Shown: piece after piece, positions 18,292-26,121 of the stretch
How positions within the stretch are numbered: the stretch's first letter is position 1
Layout of the letters: each line of letters begins with the position of its first letter
Origin: Providencia alcalifaciens
Lineage (GTDB): Bacteria > Pseudomonadota > Gammaproteobacteria > Enterobacterales > Enterobacteriaceae
Assembly (NCBI RefSeq): GCF_915403165.1
Contig: NZ_OU659204.1
Location: 682,001-746,000, forward strand
Direction: 5' to 3'
DNA: 64,000 nucleotides
Notes under the pieces: model-generated
Told to the model about the DNA's origin: nothing
What the model saw: only the letters and a program-made list of their open reading frames with translations
Database searches by the model: none
Made by a program: the position numbers and the translations under genes

Positions 18292-19074
18292 ATGAACAGC
18301 AGTGTGGGGCAGCTGGGAAGCCCAATTTTTCGTCCTCTGGGCGGTTTATGTGGAAGTCTTGTTTTCCATGGAATACTGGCAATGCTTTTTATTGGGTGGT
18401 TTACAGCAAACCTACCCAAAACTGGGGTTTTACCACCCGCAATCTCTTTACAATTAGGGCTTTATCAACTGGAGCAGCAGCGGGAGCCAGAGGTTAATAA
18501 TGCGCCTAAACAGCAGATGGCAACACGAGAAGAAATTGAGCCTGAAGTCGTTGAAAAAGCAGAAAAGTTACCCCAAACACCACTGGTTGATAACGGAACA
18601 TTGACGCGCGTCACCGAGAAAAAACGCCCGCCAAAGAAAAAGCCAGTTCAAGAGAAAAAAGTGGTGGAAGAAGCCCCCGTTTCGACTCAAGAATCCGAAG
18701 TGACTTCGGTGCCAACTTCTGGCAGCGCTTCTAATAGCAGTGCGAATTTTGCGAGCAGTGCCGCTGCACCTGTCAGTGGTGATAATGGGTGGGAAAGTGA
18801 AGTTCATCAACGGTTAGCGAAAGTAAAGCGATACCCACGCGCTGCATTGCGTTTTCGTTCAACGGGCGTTTCTCAAGTCAAAATTATTGTGGATAACCAA
18901 GGCAAGTTAGTGAGTGCCAGCTTGATTAACTCGTCAGGCACCAAAATCCTTGATAAAGAAGCGCTAGCCACTATAGAACGAGCAGCACCGTTTCCAATGC
19001 CACCCGAAACTTTGTTAGCTAACGGAAAAGTGGAGATTATTGCACCGATCTCGTTTGATACGACGTCAATCTAG
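18292..19074 (+). CDS. TonB-like energy transducer (FusB-like by context)
   Basis: TonB-family protein of 260 residues that would pass inner-membrane energy to the neighbouring receptor. One N-terminal membrane segment lies near residues 18-40. A Pro/Glu/Lys-rich periplasmic linker follows (KKRPPKKKP region), then the C-terminal TonB domain from about residue 165 (HQRLAKVKRYPRAALRF ... FPMPPETL). I chose the ATG at 18292 because GAGG sits six bases upstream; an in-frame GTG at 18280 is less likely. Its position beside the FecI/FecR-receptor-ABC-protease genes parallels FusB, a dedicated TonB protein of the Pectobacterium ferredoxin system. It is not the housekeeping tonB by context. Confidence 0.85.
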   Translation: MNSSVGQLGSPIFRPLGGLCGSLVFHGILAMLFIGWFTANLPKTGVLPPAISLQLGLYQLEQQREPEVNNAPKQQMATREEIEPEVVEKAEKLPQTPLVDNGTLTRVTEKKRPPKKKPVQEKKVVEEAPVSTQESEVTSVPTSGSASNSSANFASSAAAPVSGDNGWESEVHQRLAKVKRYPRAALRFRSTGVSQVKIIVDNQGKLVSASLINSSGTKILDKEALATIERAAPFPMPPETLLANGKVEIIAPISFDTTSI

Positions 19075-19087
19075 ACGGAATTGGCCG

Positions 19088-19849
19088 TTACTGCTTTTCT
19101 GATAATTTGCGTGCCACCCGTCTTGGTCGATGTGGGCTTGGATCTTTTCGGCGTTTGGCGCGTGGTGATTTTAAGGGGTTACGTGTATTTTTAGCCCCTT
19201 TTGTCCCATTACTCTGCACTTCGGGCTTATCTTCATTCTCTTCCGTGTTTTCATCAGGTTCGATAATCAATTGCTGCTGACCTTTCTTTTTCTTCAGGCG
19301 CATTAGGGTGTTCGCCAAAATAAAGCCAATACATAAAGATAATAAAATAAATACGCGCATGATATTAACGGTGTTATCGGCTTGCTGAAGATCGGTGGTC
19401 AGTGATTCCGTATCGATGGTTAGGCGTAAATACCCTTTGGGTTCTTGTGCGCCCTGTACGGGTACCACTAATTGATAATGAAAATTTTGTAGCTCTGACT
19501 TTCCATCAAGGGAAAGCCGTTCTTTAACGCTTGCAGGCTCTCCGACTTGGGTGATTAGTGCGCCAGCCGCCGTGTACAAACTTGCATCCAAAATATAGTG
19601 ATCTTTAGCTAGATGATTTAAATTGGCATTAATTCGTTCTAAATTAAAATCTTTGCTGCCGGGAACCATATAATCGGATAAGCTGAATGCCACTTGCTCA
19701 GCTAATACTTGAGTTAATTGCTTAAATTGCTCCAGCCGGCTTTGACTTTGGCTATATCCTAAGTATGAAACCCCATGCATTAAGAAGGTTATCAGCGCAA
19801 CGCAAACAATGATAATAACGGTTTTGTGCAGCCTAAATGGGAGTTTCAT
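19088..19849 (-). CDS. smp: Smp/YtjB membrane protein
   Basis: Inner-membrane protein encoded divergently from serB, as in E. coli (Smp, also YtjB). There are two membrane segments, near residues 8-30 and 165-185, flanking a periplasmic domain of about 130 residues. Conserved blocks are GYLRLTIDTESLTTD and QADNTVNIMRVF. The start at 19849 gives MKLPFRLHK, matching the E. coli N-terminus; a longer reading from 19897 adds 16 unmatched residues, and neither start has a strong ribosome-binding site. The C-terminal tail is unusually long and basic (KSPRAKRRK, PHRPRRVARK), making 253 residues against 214 in E. coli. The function is not established. Confidence 0.85.
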   Translation of the reverse strand: MKLPFRLHKTVIIIVCVALITFLMHGVSYLGYSQSQSRLEQFKQLTQVLAEQVAFSLSDYMVPGSKDFNLERINANLNHLAKDHYILDASLYTAAGALITQVGEPASVKERLSLDGKSELQNFHYQLVVPVQGAQEPKGYLRLTIDTESLTTDLQQADNTVNIMRVFILLSLCIGFILANTLMRLKKKKGQQQLIIEPDENTEENEDKPEVQSNGTKGAKNTRNPLKSPRAKRRKDPSPHRPRRVARKLSEKQ

Positions 19850-19989
19850 AGGAATAATCGTGCTCTTTGTCTGTTTTATCGCAATTAGCAAAGTCATGAA
19901 GCGTTAACTTGCTGGAAAATTTAAGTATAGTAATTTTATGCAGGGTATACATTATAAAAAAGTTGTATCCACAACAGGAGCTAATTTTC

Positions 19990-20967
19990 ATGCCAACGAG
20001 TTTGACCTACTGTTATCTGCCTGATGAAATTCAAAAATGGCCGGGTTTACCCTTATCGCTAAGTGGTGAAGAAGTGATGCCATTGGATTATCGTGCAGGG
20101 GACACTGGGTGGTTGTTATATGGTCGCGGTTTAGATAAAGCGCGTATCAGTGATTTCCAGCAGCGTTTAGGGATAGCGATTGTGATTGTCTCCTCTTGGC
20201 GCATTGATGATTACCAAGTTGTCCGTATCGCAGGCAGCATTACCCCTCGCATCAAAAAACTGGCGGATGAAAGCCAGCTGGATGTAGTACCACTCGGTAA
20301 AATTCCACGCCTGCGATCCCCTGGGATCTTACTCATGGACATGGACTCTACCGCGATCCAAATAGAATGTATCGATGAAATTGCTCGTCTGGCAGGGGTC
20401 GGCGATCAAGTTTCTGAAGTCACTGAGCGCGCCATGCAAGGGGAGCTCGATTTTACGGAAAGTCTACGTGCTCGTGTGGCGCTACTCGAAGGTGCTGATG
20501 CCGCTATTCTCGACCAAGTCCTTGAAACCCTGCCGTTAATGCCGGGGTTAACCAGCTTAGTTCGTAAACTACAAGCGATGGATTGGCATATTGCTATTGC
20601 TTCCGGCGGATTCACGTTCTTTGCCGATAACCTACGCCAGCGATTAAAACTGGTCGCGGCAGTTGCCAACCACCTCGAAGTCAAAAATGGCAAACTGACA
20701 GGCAAAGTCAAAGGGGCAATTGTCGATGCAAAATACAAAGCGCAAACCCTCGTTAAACTAGCAGAAAAACTGAACATCCCAATGGAGCAAACCGTCGCCA
20801 TCGGTGACGGAGCAAACGACCTGAAAATGCTCAGAAAAGCAGGGTTGGGGATAGCGTACCACGCGAAACCAAAAGTGTTTGCAAGGGCGAAAGTGGGGAT
20901 TAAGCATGCAGACCTCATGGGAGTCTTATGCGTCCTAAGTGGTGGCCTCAAGCACGAGGAGCGCTAA
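19990..20967 (+). CDS. serB: Phosphoserine phosphatase
   Basis: HAD-superfamily enzyme that removes phosphate from O-phosphoserine, the last step of serine synthesis. It has 325 residues and aligns throughout with E. coli SerB (322). Motif I is MDMDSTAIQ, motif II SGGFTFF, and the C-terminal metal motif GDGANDLKML. The N-terminal part is the ACT-like regulatory domain. The ATG at 19990 is preceded by AGGAG at the right distance; an upstream in-frame ATG at 19909 would add 27 unmatched residues. An ERIC repeat lies between serB and radA. Confidence 0.98.
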   Translation: MPTSLTYCYLPDEIQKWPGLPLSLSGEEVMPLDYRAGDTGWLLYGRGLDKARISDFQQRLGIAIVIVSSWRIDDYQVVRIAGSITPRIKKLADESQLDVVPLGKIPRLRSPGILLMDMDSTAIQIECIDEIARLAGVGDQVSEVTERAMQGELDFTESLRARVALLEGADAAILDQVLETLPLMPGLTSLVRKLQAMDWHIAIASGGFTFFADNLRQRLKLVAAVANHLEVKNGKLTGKVKGAIVDAKYKAQTLVKLAEKLNIPMEQTVAIGDGANDLKMLRKAGLGIAYHAKPKVFARAKVGIKHADLMGVLCVLSGGLKHEER

Positions 20968-20973
20968 AATTTT

Positions 20974-21089
20974 CGTCATATTTCGGGTTGTAGGGGTGTT
21001 GGCTTCTTTCGGCTATCCTAGTCACATACTTGTGTATGCTCCTAGGAGTATCCTAAATTGCCGCCTGCCTACAACGCCGAACTATTTAG
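20974..21089 (-). repeat. ERIC-type repeat (inverted copy) between serB and radA
   Basis: About 116 bases whose reverse complement aligns along its length with the tandem repeats before talB at 52043-52281. The central part matches the ERIC core (CCTAGGAGCATACACAAGTA and neighbours, compared with ERIC primer sequences). It begins seven bases after the serB stop. The outer arms can pair, so the transcript would fold into a long hairpin between serB and radA. Confidence 0.85.
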
Positions 21090-21174
21090 AAAATTGGTGG
21101 AAGTTGAAGGTCAAAGAATTAAAGATTTAAAAATAAAGCGTTAAACATTTTTATTGGGTGATTAAGGAGTGGCT

Positions 21175-22557
21175 GTGGCGAAAGGTGCGAAAAGGGCATT
21201 TGTGTGTAATGAGTGTGGGGCGGATTATCCGCGCTGGCAGGGGCAGTGTAGTGCCTGTAATGCATGGAATACCATTACGGAAGTGCGTTTGGCATCGACG
21301 ACTGCGGCGCGTACGGATAGGCTGACGGGGTATGCGGGAAATGCGGCGGGCGTTAGCAAAGTCCAAAAACTCTCTGAGATTAGCCTCGAAGAACTGCCGC
21401 GCTTTACCACTGGGTTTAAAGAATTTGACCGCGTGCTGGGTGGTGGGGTTGTGCCGGGCAGTGCCATCCTGATCGGGGGAAACCCTGGAGCGGGGAAAAG
21501 TACCTTGTTGCTGCAAACCATGTGCTTACTCTCGCGGGAGATGAAAACCTTGTATGTGACGGGGGAAGAATCCCTACAACAAGTCGCTATGCGCGCCCAC
21601 CGATTAGGGCTACCGACTGACTCACTCAATATGCTGTCGGAAACCAGTATCGAACAAATCTGCCTGACCGCAGAGCAAGAGCAACCTAAGCTGATGGTCA
21701 TCGACTCCATCCAAGTGATGCACATGGCGGATATTCAATCCTCGCCGGGCAGTGTGGCGCAAGTGCGTGAAACCGCTGCCTATCTGACTCGCTTCGCAAA
21801 AACTCGCGGCGTGGCGATTATTATGGTGGGCCACGTCACTAAAGATGGTTCACTGGCTGGACCAAAAGTCCTTGAACACTGTATCGACTGCTCCATTATG
21901 CTCGATGGTGATGCCGACAACCGTTTTCGTACCTTACGCAGCCACAAAAACCGCTTTGGTGCCGTCAATGAGCTGGGCGTATTTGCCATGACGGAACAAG
22001 GCTTAAAAGAAGTCAGCAACCCATCTGCTATCTTTTTAAGTCGTGGGGATGAAGTTACGTCTGGTAGCTCTGTGATGGTGGTGTGGGAAGGTACGCGACC
22101 ATTGCTGGTGGAGATCCAAGCCCTTGTCGACCACTCCATGATGTCCAACCCGCGTCGTGTGGCGGTGGGGCTGGAACAAAACCGTTTAGCAATTTTGCTG
22201 GCGGTACTGCACCGTCACGGTGGATTACAAATGTCTGACCAAGACGTGTTTGTGAACGTAGTGGGCGGAGTGAAAGTGACGGAAACCAGCGCCGACCTCG
22301 CGCTATTACTCTCTTTGGTTTCCAGTTTTCGTGATCGTCCATTACCTCGCGACCTCGTGGTATTCGGCGAAGTGGGTCTGGCAGGGGAAATTCGCCCAGT
22401 CCCAAGCGGGCAAGAGCGTATTTCCGAAGCCGCAAAACATGGTTTCAAGCGCGCCATCGTGCCTCACGCCAATATGCCGAAAAAGTTGCCGGCCGATATG
22501 AAGGTTTATGGGGTGAAGAAGTTGGCGGATGCGCTCAGTATTCTCGATGAGTTCTAA
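21175..22557 (+). CDS. radA: DNA repair protein RadA (Sms)
   Basis: RecA-related ATPase that promotes branch migration and processing of recombination intermediates. The N-terminal zinc finger is CNECGADYPRWQGQCSAC. Walker A is GGNPGAGKST, the family KNRFG motif is present, and the C-terminal Lon-protease-like domain follows from about residue 280. The GTG at 21175 gives 460 residues, identical in length to E. coli, and has AAGGAG five bases upstream. The in-frame GTG at 21169 overlaps that ribosome-binding site, so I reject it. Confidence 0.97.
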   Translation: MAKGAKRAFVCNECGADYPRWQGQCSACNAWNTITEVRLASTTAARTDRLTGYAGNAAGVSKVQKLSEISLEELPRFTTGFKEFDRVLGGGVVPGSAILIGGNPGAGKSTLLLQTMCLLSREMKTLYVTGEESLQQVAMRAHRLGLPTDSLNMLSETSIEQICLTAEQEQPKLMVIDSIQVMHMADIQSSPGSVAQVRETAAYLTRFAKTRGVAIIMVGHVTKDGSLAGPKVLEHCIDCSIMLDGDADNRFRTLRSHKNRFGAVNELGVFAMTEQGLKEVSNPSAIFLSRGDEVTSGSSVMVVWEGTRPLLVEIQALVDHSMMSNPRRVAVGLEQNRLAILLAVLHRHGGLQMSDQDVFVNVVGGVKVTETSADLALLLSLVSSFRDRPLPRDLVVFGEVGLAGEIRPVPSGQERISEAAKHGFKRAIVPHANMPKKLPADMKVYGVKKLADALSILDEF

Positions 22558-22571
22558 ATTATCGTCATGCT

Positions 22572-22612
22572 CCGCGCTGTCGCGTTGTTGCTTGCGCCTA
22601 GCGACAGCACGG
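22572..22612. repeat. Inverted repeat between radA and nadR
   Basis: Arms 22572-22583 and 22601-22612 pair at 11 of 12 positions around a 17-base loop. No T run follows on either strand, so this is probably not an ordinary terminator. Confidence 0.5.
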
Positions 22613-22689
22613 ATCATTTAGATAATGATGAGATAGCGAGAGAAAAGATTCTCTGTTAAAAAGGGAATAAAAGCGAAAGGACAAATAAT

Positions 22690-23928
22690 ATGGCTGAATT
22701 TGACTATCTAAAAAGCGCCATCAAAGGTGCGGGTTACACATTGCAGCAAGTAGCTGACGCGACCGAGATGACCAAAGGCTATCTCAGCCAGTTAATTAAC
22801 GACAAAATTAAAAGCCCCAGCGCGCACAAAATCGCGGCGCTTCATCGCTTTTTAGGCTTAGAATATCCGCTTCAACAAAAAACCATTGGCGTTGTTTTCG
22901 GTAAATTTTATCCGCTCCATACGGGGCATATCTATCTGATTCAACGAGCTTGTAGCCAAGTGGATGAGCTACACGTAATCCTCTGTCACGATGAGCCTCG
23001 TGATAAAGAGCTGTTTGTGAATAGCTCTATGTCACAACAACCAACCGTCAGTGACCGCCTGCGCTGGTTATTACAAACCTTTAAATATCAGAAAAATATC
23101 CATATTCACTCCTTTGATGAGCAAGGGATTGAACCGTACCCTCACGGTTGGGAAGTGTGGAGCGATGGGATGAAAGGCTTTATGAAAAAGCACAACATCA
23201 ACCCTAGCTTTATCTATTCCGGCGAGCCTCACGATGTGCATCGCTATAAAAAATACCTTGGGATCGAAACCATTCTTATCGATCCTGAACGCACATTTAT
23301 GAATATTAGCGGCAACCAAATTCGCCAAGCGCCATTCCGCTATTGGGAATATATTCCAACCGAAGTGAAGCCATTCTTTGTGCGTAAAGTGGCGGTGTTA
23401 GGCGGCGAATCAAGCGGTAAATCCACCCTCGTCAATAAATTGGCAAACATCTTCAATACCACCAGTGCGTGGGAGTATGGGCGTGATTATGTGTTTAGCC
23501 ACCTTGGCGGTGACGAGATGGCGCTGCAATATTCTGATTACGATAAAATCGCGTTAGGTCATGCTCAATATATTGATTTTGCTATTAAATATGCAAATAA
23601 AGTGGCGTTTATTGATACGGATTTTGTCACCACGCAAGCATTCTGTCTGCGTTATGAAGGGAAAGAACACCCATTTGTGCAGGCGCTTATCGATGAATAC
23701 CGTTTTGACCTTGTTATCTTGCTGGAAAATAATACCCCGTGGGTAGCGGATGGCTTGCGTAGCTTAGGCAGTGATAAAGACAGAATGGAATTTCAAACAT
23801 TACTGATTGAAATGCTGAAGAAAAATAATATTGAGTTTGTGCATGTGGAGTCGTCAGATTATGATTCGCGCTTTTTAGAGTGTGTTTCGTTAGTTCAACA
23901 ATTACTCATGCTAGATAATTCAATGTAA
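22690..23928 (+). CDS. nadR: Trifunctional NAD regulator/NMN adenylyltransferase/ribosylnicotinamide kinase
   Basis: In enterobacteria NadR represses NAD-synthesis genes and also salvages nicotinamide riboside. All three parts are visible in 412 residues. Residues 1-60 form a helix-turn-helix domain (LQQVADATEMTKGYLSQ). From about residue 65 there is an NMN adenylyltransferase domain with GKFYPLHTGHIYLI. From about residue 230 the kinase domain carries the P-loop GGESSGKST. The length matches E. coli (410). It follows radA by 132 bases, as in E. coli, and converges on ettA. Confidence 0.97.
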   Translation: MAEFDYLKSAIKGAGYTLQQVADATEMTKGYLSQLINDKIKSPSAHKIAALHRFLGLEYPLQQKTIGVVFGKFYPLHTGHIYLIQRACSQVDELHVILCHDEPRDKELFVNSSMSQQPTVSDRLRWLLQTFKYQKNIHIHSFDEQGIEPYPHGWEVWSDGMKGFMKKHNINPSFIYSGEPHDVHRYKKYLGIETILIDPERTFMNISGNQIRQAPFRYWEYIPTEVKPFFVRKVAVLGGESSGKSTLVNKLANIFNTTSAWEYGRDYVFSHLGGDEMALQYSDYDKIALGHAQYIDFAIKYANKVAFIDTDFVTTQAFCLRYEGKEHPFVQALIDEYRFDLVILLENNTPWVADGLRSLGSDKDRMEFQTLLIEMLKKNNIEFVHVESSDYDSRFLECVSLVQQLLMLDNSM

Positions 23929-23930
23929 TT

Positions 23931-23957
23931 AAGAAAAACGGCCCCTAAGGGGCCGTT
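23931..23957 (-). terminator. Terminator for ettA (minus strand)
   Basis: A perfect 9-bp GC-rich stem with a 3-base loop (arms 23937-23945 and 23949-23957). On the minus strand it is followed by a T-rich run, so it should end ettA transcripts. It lies only 9 bases beyond the nadR stop. Confidence 0.7.
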
Positions 23958-23960
23958 AGA

Positions 23961-24121
23961 CCATATCCAAATCTATCTGGTTTGGATATGGTTCTTTTGG
24001 GTTGTAAAATTAACAAGGAAAATCAATTTATTGATTTTCGCCTGATAACACAAAGAGGGAAAAAACACGCTTTTATCCCTCTTTGTCACCAACCTTACGG
24101 CACCCAAAAGTGCCGTTTTTT
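23961..24121 (+). terminator. Four further hairpins between nadR and ettA, the last a plus-strand terminator
   Basis: Perfect stems occur at 23961-23971/23981-23991 (11 bp), 24018-24026/24031-24039 (9 bp), 24050-24060/24076-24086 (11 bp) and 24097-24103/24110-24116 (7 bp, followed by a T run). The first and last are plausible nadR terminators. Together with the ettA terminator, nearly all of this 208-base gap can fold. Confidence 0.7.
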
Positions 24122-24136
24122 GATCATAAAAAGGGA

Positions 24137-25804
24137 CTATTTAGTCATCTTTTTGTACTTGATGCGGTGTGGTTGCAGCGCATCCGCACCTAAAGTGCGT
24201 TTCTTATAATCTTCGTACTCAGAGAAGTTACCTTCGAAGAAAGTGATATTGCCTTCATCTTGGTAGTCGATGATGTGCGTTGCGATACGGTCAAGGAACC
24301 AACGGTCATGGGAAATAACCATTGCGCAGCCCGGGAATTCTAACAGGGCGTTTTCCAGTGCGCGTAAAGTTTCAACGTCGAGGTCGTTGGTTGGTTCATC
24401 GAGCAGAAGTACGTTGCCGCCAACTTGCAGCAGTTTTGCCAGATGTAAACGACCACGCTCACCACCAGACAGTTCGCCCACGCGTTTACCTTGGTCAATG
24501 CCTTTAAAGTTAAAGCGACCAACGTAAGCACGGCTTGGGATCTCAAAGTTACCAATGCGCATGATGTCTTGACCGTTGGAAATCTCTTCCCACACAGTTT
24601 TGCTGTCATCCATTGCATCACGGAACTGATCCACAGAAGCAATTTTCACGGTATCACCCAAGGTGATTGAACCAGAATCTGGCTGCTCTTGACCGGAAAT
24701 CATACGGAACAGGGTAGATTTACCCGCACCGTTTGGACCGATGATCCCGACAATCGCCCCTTTAGGGATCGAGAAATTCAGGTTGTCGATCAGAACGCGA
24801 TCACCGTAAGACTTGCTCAGGTTTTCCACTTCGATAACTTTGTCACCTAAACGTGGTCCCGGTGGGATAAACAGCTCGCTGGTTTCGTTACGTTTTTGGT
24901 ATTCAACACTGTTGAGCTCATCAAAGCGAGCCAAACGCGCTTTACCTTTAGACTGGCGACCTTTCGGGTTTTGACGGATCCACTCAAGTTCTTTCTCGAT
25001 GGATTTACGACGAGCGGCTTCTGTTGACGCTTCTTGCGCCAGACGCTCATCTTTTTGTTCCAACCAAGAAGAGTAGTTACCTTCCCATGGAATACCTTCA
25101 CCACGGTCAAGCTCAAGGATCCAACCGGCAACGTTATCGAGGAAGTAACGGTCATGGGTGATCGCCACAACGGTGCCTTCGTAGTCGTGCAGGAAGCGCT
25201 CTAACCAAGCAACGGATTCGGCATCCAAGTGGTTGGTTGGTTCGTCGAGCAGCAGCATGTCTGGTTTTTCCAGTAGCAGGCGGCAGATAGCCACACGGCG
25301 GCGCTCACCCCCAGACAAGTTTCCGATAACCGCATCCCAAGCTGGCAGGCGCAGTGCGTCAGCAGCACGTTCCAGTTGGTTATCTAAATTATGACCGTCT
25401 TGTGCGGCAATAATCGCTTCTAACTCGCCTTGGATTTTCGCAAGTTTGTCAAAATCAGCGTCTGGATCGGCATATTGCGCATACACTTCGTCTAAGCGAG
25501 TTAAAGCGTTCTTCACTTCGCTGACCGCTTCTTCAACGGCTTCACGAACGGTATGTTCCAGATTCAGTTTTGGTTCTTGTGGCAGATAACCAATTTTAAT
25601 ACCCGGTTGAGGGCGAGCCTCCCCTTCGATATCGGTATCAATACCCGCCATGATACGCAGTAACGTTGATTTACCTGCACCGTTGAGACCTAAAACACCA
25701 ATTTTCGCCCCAGGAAAGAAGCTCAGAGAGATGTTCTTTAAAATATGACGTTTCGGGGGAACTACTTTTCCCACTCGATACATACTGTAAACGTATTGAG
25801 CCAA
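24137..25804 (-). CDS. ettA: Energy-dependent translational throttle protein EttA
   Basis: ABC-F ATPase that binds the ribosomal E site and gates the first elongation steps according to ATP/ADP ratio. At 555 residues it has the same length as E. coli EttA. Two ATPase domains are present, with Walker A motifs GLNGAGKST and GPNGAGKST, signatures LSGGERRR and LSGGERGR, and Walker B MLLLDEPTNHLD and VLLLDEPTNDLD. The linker between them holds the arm region typical of this subgroup. There are no membrane segments. It is divergent from slt, as in E. coli. Confidence 0.97.
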   Translation of the reverse strand: MAQYVYSMYRVGKVVPPKRHILKNISLSFFPGAKIGVLGLNGAGKSTLLRIMAGIDTDIEGEARPQPGIKIGYLPQEPKLNLEHTVREAVEEAVSEVKNALTRLDEVYAQYADPDADFDKLAKIQGELEAIIAAQDGHNLDNQLERAADALRLPAWDAVIGNLSGGERRRVAICRLLLEKPDMLLLDEPTNHLDAESVAWLERFLHDYEGTVVAITHDRYFLDNVAGWILELDRGEGIPWEGNYSSWLEQKDERLAQEASTEAARRKSIEKELEWIRQNPKGRQSKGKARLARFDELNSVEYQKRNETSELFIPPGPRLGDKVIEVENLSKSYGDRVLIDNLNFSIPKGAIVGIIGPNGAGKSTLFRMISGQEQPDSGSITLGDTVKIASVDQFRDAMDDSKTVWEEISNGQDIMRIGNFEIPSRAYVGRFNFKGIDQGKRVGELSGGERGRLHLAKLLQVGGNVLLLDEPTNDLDVETLRALENALLEFPGCAMVISHDRWFLDRIATHIIDYQDEGNITFFEGNFSEYEDYKKRTLGADALQPHRIKYKKMTK

Positions 25805-26121
25805 TTTATTTTACCTTTTGTTTTATAAAGGGAATTTTAATTTTTCTCTGTTTTTTATCCTTATCAATTAACGTGACCCATTAACAAGGAAAAACAGCCA
25901 TAAACGGTTTGTCATGAACTATACCCGATCGCCCCTAGGCTGGTCTAGGTTATCCGTGTTGTCAGGGTTAACGAATCGAATAAGTAAAAGATTGTAAACC
26001 CAACCATTTCAAGAAATCTCCTCTGTTGCTGGCTGAAAACTTTAGGTAGCATTAACATTATTGATATATCTAATGAATGCTTTGAGTATGTTTGAGGTCA
26101 ATCTCTAACAAGATTTAAGCG
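25805..26121. other. Divergent intergenic region ettA/slt
   Basis: This 317-base gap should hold the promoters of ettA and slt. I see a short inverted repeat (CCTAG/CTAGG near 25936-25951) but no gene and no confident promoter or operator. Confidence 0.4.
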
